A stretch of 10,293 nucleotides of DNA from an uncultured Clostridia bacterium (GCA_946545505.1 CAMNNN010000033.1:1-10293), one strand, 5' to 3'; numbered from the stretch's first letter, positions 1 through 7,839 are shown. A program made the numbers and translations. The notes: generated from the sequence alone by a model not told the origin.

Positions 1-1000
1 CATCAGCAAGACTTGTATCATAGTCATAATCAAACTCAGGAATCTGTGTATATACGTCATACTCAGAAGTCCTGCTGGCGATAAAGCTGTTATAGTCATC
101 CGCTGTAAAATCTGCGAGGAATTCGTTAGCGCTGATGCTTTCATCTGTTGGAAGCATTACGAGTAAAGCATACTCTCCTCCGGCATATTCCTTGATGAAT
201 CCTGTGGCAACGTCATTCTCGAAATAGTATTCTGAATCAGAGCAGAGCATATCAACATCGATCTCATCTCCCATTGATGTGGTGAAAGTCATCTCATTAA
301 CCTGCCAATCCTCATAGGACACTTCCCAATCTCCTTCAAATGCTATTGCATTTACAAGAACTGCAACAGTCTGAGGCCTTAACTCGTCCAAAACATGATC
401 GATCATTCCGCTTGTATGATCCTCGATCCAAGAATTGATTTCATCAACTGTCTGTGCATTAAATTCTTCTGCGATAGCCTCAGAATCAAAGTTATCTTCT
501 ATATATTCCTGATACTCGGGATTAAGGCCGGATGACATTCTTAACTGATTAGTCCATACCGCATTTGCACAGCTGAATGAGACACCTTCAGAAGAATTGA
601 TGCGGTTCATCATATCAGCTGCAAAAGCCTGCTGCTCAAGAGGGTCTGCACCATCGGAGAACAGATTTGTAATCTGAGACAATGTGTTACCGTTCGAACC
701 TGCAGCAGCAAGATCCATGGCAAACATAATAGATGCCGGAGACACCATTACATTCCTGTTGGAATCCTCCGCGGAAAGGACCTGTGACATAAGACGGAAT
801 GAATAATCATTATAGTCTGAAACAAAATCATCTGCTTCATACGAACATCTGCTAAGCTCATCATAATCGATACTGGTATTAAACAGATCGGGATCTGTCG
901 GAAACTGATCATCTTCATCCGAAGTTACCATGGAGCATCCGGAAAGAACCATCATGGATGCGGTCATCATTGCAGTAAGTTTCTTTGTAAAAGTAGTCAT
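1..1000 (-). CDS. Serpin-family serine/cysteine protease inhibitor, lipoprotein (3' end beyond window)
   Basis: This reading frame is open from an ATG at 1000 to the left window edge, giving 333 residues without a stop. The N-terminus is a lipoprotein signal: two lysines, a hydrophobic stretch and a lipobox L-S-G-C with the lipidated Cys at residue 22, so the mature protein should be anchored to the outer face of the membrane. An acidic linker follows, then a clear serpin fold: NVMVSPASI near 83-91, an A-A-G-S-N-G-N-T-L-S-Q-I block at 98-110, INSWIEDHTSGMI at 188-200, LVNAIAFEGDW at 215-225, GFIKEYAGGEYALLVMLP at 267-284, and the I-P-E-F strand at 320-323. Serpins inhibit target proteases by a suicide cleavage of a reactive-centre loop. 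That loop and the C-terminal strands lie outside the window, so the target class cannot be read. AGGAGG lies 8 nt before the ATG. The gene sits 56 nt after the single-TM protein gene and may share its transcript. Confidence 0.92.
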   Translation of the reverse strand, partial: MTTFTKKLTAMMTASMMVLSGCSMVTSDEDDQFPTDPDLFNTSIDYDELSRCSYEADDFVSDYNDYSFRLMSQVLSAEDSNRNVMVSPASIMFAMDLAAAGSNGNTLSQITNLFSDGADPLEQQAFAADMMNRINSSEGVSFSCANAVWTNQLRMSSGLNPEYQEYIEDNFDSEAIAEEFNAQTVDEINSWIEDHTSGMIDHVLDELRPQTVAVLVNAIAFEGDWEVSYEDWQVNEMTFTTSMGDEIDVDMLCSDSEYYFENDVATGFIKEYAGGEYALLVMLPTDESISANEFLADFTADDYNSFIASRTSEYDVYTQIPEFDYDYDTSLAD

Positions 1001-1008
1001 TTTCTTAC

Positions 1009-1014
1009 CCTCCT
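1009..1014 (-). promoter_or_regulatory. Strong ribosome binding site of the serpin gene
   Basis: A perfect AGGAGG is seen on the minus strand, 8 nt before the ATG at 1000. It fixes the start of the serpin lipoprotein directly before the signal peptide. The 56-nt gap around it shows no convincing promoter or terminator. Only a weak 3-bp CCC/GGG pairing is seen just upstream, so read-through from the upstream gene is plausible. Confidence 0.8.
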
Positions 1015-1056
1015 GCCCATAAGACGGGAATGATAAATGAAAGGTCACAAAAATAA

Positions 1057-1800
1057 TTATCCTCTAGTTGCCGAAGGCTCCGTAGGTTCAGAATCAGCAA
1101 TAACCGGAGCTAAAGGATCCGCAGTCTGTTCAGGCACATCACCCTCAGTTACGGGCACTTCGCCTTCAGCTGCAGTCTCATTGGTAACAACATAATCCAC
1201 ATTCAAAGGATAATAATCCAGAACGGCTACATACTTATTCTGAAGATCCACAGATTCATAGACCTTGGATTCTGTCAGATCCGTATCGTCCTTATTGATT
1301 ACTGTTATAGATACAGTACTTATAATCCAGATAACAACAGCAAGAAGAACAAGCTGAATAGCAAGAAGAGGCGTTACCGGAAATACATCCATCACCTTCT
1401 GCACTGCTCTTGACGGCTTTCCCTTCTTATTCTCGGAAGATATGAATTCCGCTACCTTGTATCCTGTCGAATCAAGCTTAGCCGTGATCTTCTCGAGCAT
1501 GGAATTCCTTGTATACTCATCGAGAGTTCTCGGAGCAAAGTTAAGATTCTCGGGAAGCGGATACTTCTCGACTATCTCCTCCGCATTCTTAAGAAGGATA
1601 TCTCCGAATACGTACAGTACATCTTCTGCCCTAATCGAGCTTCTCTGCTGATAAGTCTCGATATAAGCCTTTACGATAGCATTCTCGGTACGGGTGGTTT
1701 CTTTACATACACCGTAAGTGGAAGAATAAACCATATCCACAGTGGAGTTATAAAACGCTTCAAAGTTCTCGCGTGTAAGTTTCTCATTCCACATATCCAT
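1057..1800 (-). CDS. Single-pass membrane protein with a sigma-region-2-like cytoplasmic N-terminus
   Basis: I do not recognise this 247-aa protein as a named family. I chose the ATG at 1800 because an AAGGAGG ends 8 nt before it. An in-frame ATG at 1836 lies deeper in the upstream gene and lacks such a site. Residues 1-140 are soluble and charged. Residues about 12-52, with F-E-A-F-Y, M-V-Y, Y-G-V and K-A-Y-I-E-T-Y, resemble the spacing of ECF sigma factor region 2, but the conserved D/E-D-x-x-Q core is not kept. One transmembrane segment lies at about 144-168, preceded by lysine and arginine residues, so the N-terminus should be cytoplasmic. The outer part has a small region (about 175-205) and a Pro/Glu/Thr-rich low-complexity tail. 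The gene overlaps the end of the sensor-MFS gene by 17 nt, which implies co-translation. A membrane-bound regulator or adaptor is possible; the function is unknown. Confidence 0.88.
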   Translation of the reverse strand: MDMWNEKLTRENFEAFYNSTVDMVYSSTYGVCKETTRTENAIVKAYIETYQQRSSIRAEDVLYVFGDILLKNAEEIVEKYPLPENLNFAPRTLDEYTRNSMLEKITAKLDSTGYKVAEFISSENKKGKPSRAVQKVMDVFPVTPLLAIQLVLLAVVIWIISTVSITVINKDDTDLTESKVYESVDLQNKYVAVLDYYPLNVDYVVTNETAAEGEVPVTEGDVPEQTADPLAPVIADSEPTEPSATRG

Positions 1801-3856
1801 CGTAACCGCCTCCTTCCTCATCAGAAGTAATATCATCCAGGAAGCTGTTTATATCGATACTAGATGCAGGGACGGGCTCAACAAGCTCGGCATCGGTAGG
1901 CATCTCCGGGAATACCTGTTCAGGTGCATATGACACTGGAGGCTGCTGCTTAGGCTTAGGCTCATTACGCTTCCTTCCCCTGCCGGGATTCTGATTACCC
2001 TCATCGATCTTTCCCGAATACGAGGACATCGGATATACAAAGGAGAGAATAAAATACAGAACACAGATAATGATAAATACAAGTCTCAAGTCAAATATTA
2101 AAGCTATCTCATACAAAGGCAAAGCAACGATAAGTCCTGCGAGGAACGAGAGTTCAGAAGCCTTGCGGAGGTTGTACTTAACCCTGAATCTGGAGTTAGA
2201 GATAAGGAACAGCACATAAAGATACGAGAAATCGTGTATACCGAGACCGAGTCCTACAAGAGCTGTCGTTATCACGAGAATCTTCGCAGTCGGCATCAGC
2301 GCGAAAAGGATAAGGCCCAGAAGCGAAGCCAAAGAGGAAATCATTACTCTCGTTCTCGAAGTAAGTGAGTAAGCGAGACGTTCCTTGATGATAAATCCGA
2401 TGAACAACGCGAAGAATGCTGCAACAAGATAATAGAAAGATGATGTCGCGAGCGAGATTCCTACTGTCTCAAGATAGTCGGGCAGGAATCCGAGAAGGAA
2501 CGTGAACAACATACCCATTGAGAAGAATGTCGATACCATGAACCTGCCCGTATACTTATCCGACAGAAGCTCAAGCCACTTGTTAACAGGAAGATGTGAT
2601 TCCTTCGGAGGATTGTTGTCTCTCATGAAATAGATGATTCCTATGCATGACAGGATCATTATCGCACCGCTGATAACATTAACGACGAGAAGTCCGAATC
2701 TCTCATAGCAGATACCCGCTATAACAGCACCGACTGAAACTCCGAGGAAATATCCTGAATACTGGATGTTGTGGATCTTACGGTCTGAGAAATCCTGATA
2801 TCCGAGATTGCCTGCATTAACTCTGTAATCACGGAGAGAATCAAGAGCCATACCATAAGCGAATCCGATAAACGGAGTCAGAATAAGTGTAACAGGCATC
2901 ATATCAACAATACCTGCAGCAAGGCTTAACATATACCCGACTGCGGTAGATACCAGAATAGCGATCTTAGGAGTGAGCTTATACTTAAGATCCTTTCTGA
3001 TAAGAGATCCGCCGAACAGGCCTGATACATAAAGCAGGAGTCCGAGTGCGATAAGGCCCTGAACCGCATAATTCGGCATATCCATACTGCCGCCCGAATC
3101 TTTGATATAGTCCGGTATGATTATCGGGACCATAACCGCACCCAAAGATGCGAAGAAAGACAGGAATGATACGGCTTCTGTACCATACATGAGGATAACC
3201 GGAACATTGCCCGATATACCTCTGGATATCGTAGATACGAACAGATTAAGCTCGTAAATGATGATTGCCATGGCGATAGCTATCGAGAAAATAGTAAATA
3301 TCCAGCTTAAGGACATACCGTTAACAGTCGATACGAAGTCAGAATAAGGCATTCTAACTTCAAGTACGCCGGCTGAAGTATTCTCGGGTGAGATGATCGG
3401 TGCGATGGCACACACATACTCGACACCGTCCACGGTCCTCTTTGTAAAAGCAGTATGCTGTAACTCAAAGCAGTTATTATATTCGTCACCTACGCCTGAC
3501 AGATAATACTGTTCGGTGCTGTTGTAGTCTGAAGTCGTACAAAGTCTGAGGAATGAGTTTCCTGCCTTGGTATATATATCGAAGATATAGTTCTTATCCT
3601 TGCCATACTGGTATACAGGAAGCGGATACGTCATACCTTCCACGATTCTCGAATGACCGAGTGCAGTAGAACAGGATACGGCCAGAGATTCCATTGCCTC
3701 GGCTCTTTCAGTCTCGAGTACAACTGTATAGTGATCTGACAGGATGTTGCTCATTACCATGAGAACAACCAGTACGATTACGAAGCAGTAACCGATCGTG
3801 GCAGCAATACCGCGACGCTCTTTCCTGCGCTTGATCTCAGCGGAATTTCTGCTCAT
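1784..3856 (-). CDS. Fusion of an extracytoplasmic sensor-like domain to a 12-TM MFS-like transporter
   Basis: This 690-aa protein has three parts. A basic N-terminus leads into TM1 (about 18-40), then an extracytoplasmic domain of about 140 residues (41-181) and TM2 (about 182-208). This is the layout of Cache-type sensors in chemoreceptors and kinases. Residues about 218-608 then give roughly twelve further hydrophobic helices in two sets of six, split by a hydrophilic loop at 411-436, as in the major facilitator superfamily. The loop after the second of these helices (G-G-S-L-I-R-K-D-L) only loosely matches MFS motif A. The C-terminal 80 residues form a cytoplasmic tail, first basic and Pro-rich, then acidic. 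MFS transporters are normally 400-450 aa without a sensor, so this may be a ligand-gated transporter or a receptor built on an MFS body. The substrate is unknown. Its ATG overlaps the stop of the upstream gene as ATGA, with GGGGAGG 8 nt before the start. Confidence 0.87.
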   Translation of the reverse strand: MSRNSAEIKRRKERRGIAATIGYCFVIVLVVLMVMSNILSDHYTVVLETERAEAMESLAVSCSTALGHSRIVEGMTYPLPVYQYGKDKNYIFDIYTKAGNSFLRLCTTSDYNSTEQYYLSGVGDEYNNCFELQHTAFTKRTVDGVEYVCAIAPIISPENTSAGVLEVRMPYSDFVSTVNGMSLSWIFTIFSIAIAMAIIIYELNLFVSTISRGISGNVPVILMYGTEAVSFLSFFASLGAVMVPIIIPDYIKDSGGSMDMPNYAVQGLIALGLLLYVSGLFGGSLIRKDLKYKLTPKIAILVSTAVGYMLSLAAGIVDMMPVTLILTPFIGFAYGMALDSLRDYRVNAGNLGYQDFSDRKIHNIQYSGYFLGVSVGAVIAGICYERFGLLVVNVISGAIMILSCIGIIYFMRDNNPPKESHLPVNKWLELLSDKYTGRFMVSTFFSMGMLFTFLLGFLPDYLETVGISLATSSFYYLVAAFFALFIGFIIKERLAYSLTSRTRVMISSLASLLGLILFALMPTAKILVITTALVGLGLGIHDFSYLYVLFLISNSRFRVKYNLRKASELSFLAGLIVALPLYEIALIFDLRLVFIIICVLYFILSFVYPMSSYSGKIDEGNQNPGRGRKRNEPKPKQQPPVSYAPEQVFPEMPTDAELVEPVPASSIDINSFLDDITSDEEGGGYDGYVE
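1809..1815 (-). promoter_or_regulatory. Ribosome binding site that decides the start at 1800
   Basis: AAGGAGG is seen on the minus strand, inside the end of the upstream sensor-MFS coding sequence and 8 nt before the ATG at 1800. It favours this start over the in-frame ATG at 1836 and yields a 17-nt gene overlap. Confidence 0.75.
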
Positions 3857-4539
3857 AAAGTCTGCCTCCCCATACCGGAACCTGATCTTTTGATTATCTT
3901 CGGAACAAGGAGCTGAATGATATATACAAATATACCCGCTGCAACGGCAATGACTACTGATTTAAGTATTCTTCCCTCGAAGTCATCGCCCATTGTCTTC
4001 AGATTATTGAAATTGCACTTATACTCAAATACAGCAACACATCTTCCGGTGGAATCGGCAACAGGAACCAAAACACTCTCGGAATTGTCACCTTCAATGA
4101 ATGTAGGAACATTATCAGCATTAAGCCATTCGGATATATCGCGGCTCGCGACTTCGAATGCTTCGGGGGCTTCTGCGCCCTGATTCATAAGTACTGAGAG
4201 GTGTCCGTCAGAATAATAAAACAAGCCGTAGCTTTCTGAGCTGTATGACTGAGTGGAAACATCAGAGAGCATAAGCGAGAGAACTTCGTTATACTTAACT
4301 GCCGCATCCTGAGGATTAGAAGCAATCTCGTCGCCGTCGAGGGTTCTTCTGACTATGTCACCGACAGATTCAATCTTATCATCTGCGATAGTCTTGTATT
4401 CTTCCTCGAACTGAAGTCTCATATGATGGACCGCGAACGATACGGAAAGAACAGAAAGCATAAGAGAGACGATGATGAGGATCACCGTTCTTATAAATCT
4501 GTTAAGAACCTCTGCCTGATGGGCTGCTCTGTTTTCCAT
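3853..4539 (-). CDS. Two-TM membrane protein with an extracytoplasmic sensor-like domain and no output domain
   Basis: This 228-aa protein has a short N-terminus, TM1 at about 17-37, an extracytoplasmic region of about 150 residues (38-191) and TM2 at about 192-213, ending in a short basic tail (K-I-I-K-R). The outer region starts with a charged helix (Q-F-E-E-E-Y-K) and ends with strand-rich segments such as V-L-V-P-V-A-D and C-V-A-V-F-E-Y-K. This recalls the PAS-like fold of Cache sensors, but I cannot assign a family from sequence alone. There is no HAMP, kinase, cyclase or methyl-accepting region after TM2, so it cannot signal by itself in the usual way. It repeats the TM-domain-TM layout at the N-terminus of the next gene, with which it overlaps by ATGA, so the two may pair in the membrane. 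AAGGAGA lies 12 nt before the ATG, a long spacing. A promoter candidate precedes it. Confidence 0.88.
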   Translation of the reverse strand: MENRAAHQAEVLNRFIRTVILIIVSLMLSVLSVSFAVHHMRLQFEEEYKTIADDKIESVGDIVRRTLDGDEIASNPQDAAVKYNEVLSLMLSDVSTQSYSSESYGLFYYSDGHLSVLMNQGAEAPEAFEVASRDISEWLNADNVPTFIEGDNSESVLVPVADSTGRCVAVFEYKCNFNNLKTMGDDFEGRILKSVVIAVAAGIFVYIIQLLVPKIIKRSGSGMGRQTL

Positions 4540-4557
4540 TACCTACTCAGTTCTCCT

Positions 4558-4574
4558 TGAGTTTATTAACCTCA
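4558..4574 (-). promoter_or_regulatory. Imperfect 17-bp palindrome, possible operator
   Basis: The sequence TGAGGTTAATAAACTCA (minus strand) is a palindrome about a central A, with seven of eight pairs matching. It begins 4 nt after the candidate -10 box and covers the expected transcription start, which is a typical place for a repressor site. It is AT-rich and could arise by chance. As RNA it would form only a weak hairpin, and it touches the first base of the Shine-Dalgarno sequence. Confidence 0.3.
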
Positions 4575-4578
4575 TATT

Positions 4579-4607
4579 ATTATACACTAATTAAATAATA
4601 CCGTTAA
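4579..4607 (-). promoter_or_regulatory. Candidate sigma-A promoter for the membrane-protein cluster
   Basis: On the minus strand a perfect TATAAT (4584-4579) is preceded after 17 bp by TTAACG (4607-4602), which matches four of six -35 positions. The -35 lies in the last codons of murD and the -10 in the 51-nt gap. Transcription would start near 4572 and give a leader of about 30 nt before the ATG at 4539. No terminator hairpin is visible after murD, so read-through could also feed the cluster. Confidence 0.5.
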
Positions 4608-6087
4608 CTAGGTCCCTGAACATATCGCCTCTGTGCTCGAAATGCCTGAAATGATCGTAGCTGGTGCCTACATTGGACATGATAACGATCTCGCCTTCAT
4701 GAGCCAATTCACCGGCCTTCTTAAGAGCCTGCACATACTTACTGACAACAATATCCCTGGATTCGGGGAACTCATATACCTCATCCCCACCTTCTATCTC
4801 GAAGACTTCGTATGATCTGCCCTGAGCTTCCTTGGCAAGTATGTCTTTAATAAAGCACGCATTGGTTCCGTAGATGATGATCCTGTCACTCACGTTAAGG
4901 ATCGCATCACCGAGTCCGGTGTAATCACACTTCTTGTCTGCGCCGCCGCAGATAAGCACGCCCTTCTGGTTTCTCGAGCTAAGTGCATTCATCGTATTGA
5001 TCGTTCTGTTCGGGGACGTATCAATTGAAGAGTTATAGTACTTAACTCCGTTTATCTCTCTTATGAACTCAATACGGTGAGCGACACCCTTAAAGGTCTT
5101 CGCTACCTTAACGAAAGCTTCAGTACCGACATACCCCTGAACCGCAAGAGCAGCCGCAAGGTAATTCTCAACATTGTGTTTACCCGGAATAAGGATCTCG
5201 TTCTCATTAATAAGCTTGGTCTCGCCCTTGGAATCTGCTACCGTAAGCACTCCTTCAGCATCAAGGTAAGCACAAGTCTTAAGAGGAGACTTACCGCCCC
5301 TTTGAGCAACAGACTCGGCGAGCGCGAAATAGGAAATGCTGCCCTTGGCGAGTTCTCTCATCTTGTAAGTGATTTCGCAGGCGGCATTAAGAACGACTCT
5401 TCCCATTGGTGACTGATACTTGAAGATATTAGTTTTAGCATCGATATACTCGTTGTAATCCTTATGAAAATCAAGATGATTAGGAGTAACGTTGGTTACT
5501 ACGGCAACATCCGCGCTTGTTACGCAGTCGAGAAGCTGGAACGAAGAAAGCTCCAGAACAACCATGTCATCCTCTTTGATATCCTGAACCTGATCAAGCA
5601 GAGGAGTTCCGATATTACCGCCGATATATACATTATATCCCTGAGCCTTGAGAAGCTCACTGATAAGAGTTGTCGTGGTGGTCTTGCCGTCTGAACCTGT
5701 TACAGCGAAGATCTTCGCGGGACACAGATTCATGAACAGTTCCATCTCGGTGGTAAGAATACTTCCGTTGTTCCTTGCAGCAACAAGAGCGGGCTCCGTA
5801 TAACGCATCTTAGGAGTCTTAAATACATAATCAAAGTCGGTGTTCATCAACTGATCGAGATAATCTCTTCCGAGTGACCAGCTGATATTAATGCCATCGG
5901 CTTCGAATTCCTCTATCGCCTTGGAGATGGAAGGATCATCCGCCTCAAGACGGTCGAATGCCGTAACGTTAACACCGAGTTTGGTAAGCCATCTGATTAG
6001 CGGTCTGTTAGATATACCGACTCCGATAACTGCAGCACTCTTGCCGTTGATTGCATCGATAAAGTCTTTAAGTTTAAGATTATTCAT
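4591..6087 (-). CDS. murD: UDP-N-acetylmuramoyl-L-alanine--D-glutamate ligase (MurD)
   Basis: MurD is the cytoplasmic ligase that adds D-glutamate to UDP-MurNAc-L-Ala using ATP, the second stem-peptide step of peptidoglycan synthesis (EC 6.3.2.9). The 498-aa protein shows the three Mur-ligase domains. The N-terminal Rossmann-like part has G-V-G-I-S at 22-26. The central ATPase domain has GSDGKTTTT (131-139), the MurD-typical GGNIGTPL (156-163), ELSSFQL (179-185), NVTPNHLDFH (199-208) and DAKTNIF (216-222), whose Lys218 fits the carbamylated lysine. The C-terminal domain has GKHNVENYLAA (302-312), GVAHRIEF (334-341) and a final S-Y-D-H-F...RGDMF block. It is somewhat longer than the usual 450 aa. 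The segment YNSSIDTSPNRT (351-362) stands where E. coli has NDSKATN. The gene is the last of the ABC operon, 9 nt after the transporter gene. Its AGAGG site sits over the upstream stop codon, 5 nt before the ATG. It is not inside a division/cell-wall cluster here. Confidence 0.95.
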   Translation of the reverse strand: MNNLKLKDFIDAINGKSAAVIGVGISNRPLIRWLTKLGVNVTAFDRLEADDPSISKAIEEFEADGINISWSLGRDYLDQLMNTDFDYVFKTPKMRYTEPALVAARNNGSILTTEMELFMNLCPAKIFAVTGSDGKTTTTTLISELLKAQGYNVYIGGNIGTPLLDQVQDIKEDDMVVLELSSFQLLDCVTSADVAVVTNVTPNHLDFHKDYNEYIDAKTNIFKYQSPMGRVVLNAACEITYKMRELAKGSISYFALAESVAQRGGKSPLKTCAYLDAEGVLTVADSKGETKLINENEILIPGKHNVENYLAAALAVQGYVGTEAFVKVAKTFKGVAHRIEFIREINGVKYYNSSIDTSPNRTINTMNALSSRNQKGVLICGGADKKCDYTGLGDAILNVSDRIIIYGTNACFIKDILAKEAQGRSYEVFEIEGGDEVYEFPESRDIVVSKYVQALKKAGELAHEGEIVIMSNVGTSYDHFRHFEHRGDMFRDLVNGII

Positions 6088-6096
6088 AATATCCTC

Positions 6097-7839
6097 TCAT
6101 TCTTCCGTATAGGAAGCATATAGTTTACTGTAGAATCCGCCTGCCTTCATCAGTTCTTCATGCGTTCCGGTCTCGCTTACGGTGCCGTTCTCGACAACTA
6201 CGATCTTATCCGCATCGATGATGGTAGACAGTCTGTGCGCTATTATTATACTCGTTCTTCCCGATAGTAATTCCCTAACCGCGTTTCTTATTCTGACTTC
6301 CGTTACAATATCAACCGATGATGTTGCCTCATCGAGGATAAGAATGGACGGATCTCTTAACATGGCACGGGTTATACTGAGAAGCTGTCTTTGTCCTTCC
6401 GATATATCATCACGGCCTGAATCAATAATCTCGTTATAACGCTCAGGAAGTTTTTTAACGAACGTATCGGCACCGGTGATCTCAGATACTTCCCTGCATT
6501 CATCTTCACTTGCTTCAGGACGGCCGTACCTTATGTTATCGACTATTTTTCCGTCACGGAACCATGTGTCCTGGCTTACCATTCCTATATAGTGTCTGAG
6601 GACATTACGGGGGATCTGAGCAATATCGACATCATTGATATAGATAGCACCCGAATCAGGTTCATAATACCTCATCAGAAGATTGATTATCGTAGTCTTT
6701 CCGAATCCGGTAGGACCTACGATCGCCAGAGAACAGCCTGATTCAACCTTAAAAGATACATGCTTAAGAACGGTCTTACCCTTAACATATGAGAAAGAAA
6801 CATCACGGAATTCAATTGTTATTCCGTCAGAGATATCCGGCATGAGGCTCAGATCCTCTTCATAAAGATCATCATTAAGCTCTTCTTCATCGAGGAATTT
6901 GAATACACGGTCAAGACAGGCGAACGAGTCAGAAAGTTCGGTATAAACAGCAGACAGGTCATTAAACGGCTTCATGAACTGGTTAGCATAAGCAAGCAAT
7001 GAAGCAAGTTCACCTATTGTCAAAGCGGTTGCCATAACCATCAGTGATCCGATAAGAGCAACCGACGCATAGATCAGTGCATTAATGAATCTTGTGGAAG
7101 GATTAGTGATTGAAGACAGGAATGTAGCTTTGCCTGAGATCTTCTTATATTCTTCGTTCAGTTTATCGAAGCTGTCATTAACAAGACCCGATATGCCGTA
7201 AGCATAATCTGTTCTGAAGTTTGCCGTCATCTCCTGAATATAGGAAGTCTGCGCGGCTCTGACGGACGACTGTCTTTTAAAGGAGCCGAACGACCTTTTC
7301 GCGATGACGTCGGATACTATGAATGAGACAGGTGTAAAGATGAGTACAAAGAGTGCGATCCTCCAGTTAATGAACAGCATGATACCGAGTGTGAAAAGGA
7401 TCGCGGTGATGCCGGAGAAGAATTGGTTAAGGAACAGGATGAGGCCGTCGCCTATAGTCTCGCAGTCGCTTATCAGAAGACTTTGAAGTGAACCCGCAGA
7501 TGTTCTGTCAATGAAGCCGATAGAGACGCGTCCGACCTTGGAGTATGCATCGTCGCGAAGCTTACGCACCGCATTATAAGTGATCTTATTATTCGTTATG
7601 TTAAGCACATACTGGAATACCGATGCGGTAATGACCAGAACTATAATCAGTAAGCAGTTTTTCTGAAGAGAAGCAAAATCAACCTCAGGTATAAGGCAGT
7701 CAATGGCTCTTCCCGCGAAATACGGGATGAAGATTGCACAAAGCGAATAAATGACTGCACTTATTACAGACAGACAGATCTGTCTTCGTGATTTTCCTAT
7801 GTATTTAAGGAATCTTCCAAGGAGGGCTCTGCTTATCAT
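6097..7839 (-). CDS. ABC exporter half-transporter, catalytic-site subunit of a heterodimer
   Basis: This 580-aa protein has an N-terminal six-helix exporter domain (about 20-310) fused to an ATPase domain (about 340-580), the usual layout of type IV ABC exporters. Visible motifs are Walker A GPTGFGKTT (375-383), Q-loop Gln423, Walker B ILILDE with catalytic Glu504, D-loop S-S-V-D, and switch His535 in IAHRLST. The signature is ISEGQ (479-483), not LSGGQ. An intact Walker B/His with a degenerate signature is the pattern of the TM288-type partner in heterodimeric exporters: its Walker motifs pair with the LSGGQ of the other subunit to form the one active site. The partner is encoded just upstream and overlaps by ATGA, with AGGAGG 7 nt before this ATG. 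The substrate cannot be read; related heterodimers export drugs, lipids or peptides. Confidence 0.95.
   Translation of the reverse strand: MISRALLGRFLKYIGKSRRQICLSVISAVIYSLCAIFIPYFAGRAIDCLIPEVDFASLQKNCLLIIVLVITASVFQYVLNITNNKITYNAVRKLRDDAYSKVGRVSIGFIDRTSAGSLQSLLISDCETIGDGLILFLNQFFSGITAILFTLGIMLFINWRIALFVLIFTPVSFIVSDVIAKRSFGSFKRQSSVRAAQTSYIQEMTANFRTDYAYGISGLVNDSFDKLNEEYKKISGKATFLSSITNPSTRFINALIYASVALIGSLMVMATALTIGELASLLAYANQFMKPFNDLSAVYTELSDSFACLDRVFKFLDEEELNDDLYEEDLSLMPDISDGITIEFRDVSFSYVKGKTVLKHVSFKVESGCSLAIVGPTGFGKTTIINLLMRYYEPDSGAIYINDVDIAQIPRNVLRHYIGMVSQDTWFRDGKIVDNIRYGRPEASEDECREVSEITGADTFVKKLPERYNEIIDSGRDDISEGQRQLLSITRAMLRDPSILILDEATSSVDIVTEVRIRNAVRELLSGRTSIIIAHRLSTIIDADKIVVVENGTVSETGTHEELMKAGGFYSKLYASYTEE

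Noticed and set aside
1015..1028. CCC/GGG inverted repeat before the serpin gene as a terminator
   Set aside because: The stem is only 3 bp with no U-run after it, so it cannot be supported as a terminator.
1801..1836. Longer start (ATG at 1836) for the single-TM protein
   Set aside because: It lacks a good ribosome binding site, while the ATG at 1800 has AAGGAGG at ideal spacing.
1849..2082. Alternative-frame minus-strand open frame of 77 codons
   Set aside because: It sits inside the C-terminal part of the sensor-MFS gene in another frame, with composition typical of a shadow.
5077..5412. Open frame of 111 codons on the plus strand
   Set aside because: It is antisense to the middle of murD; low stop density there follows from the codon use of the real gene.
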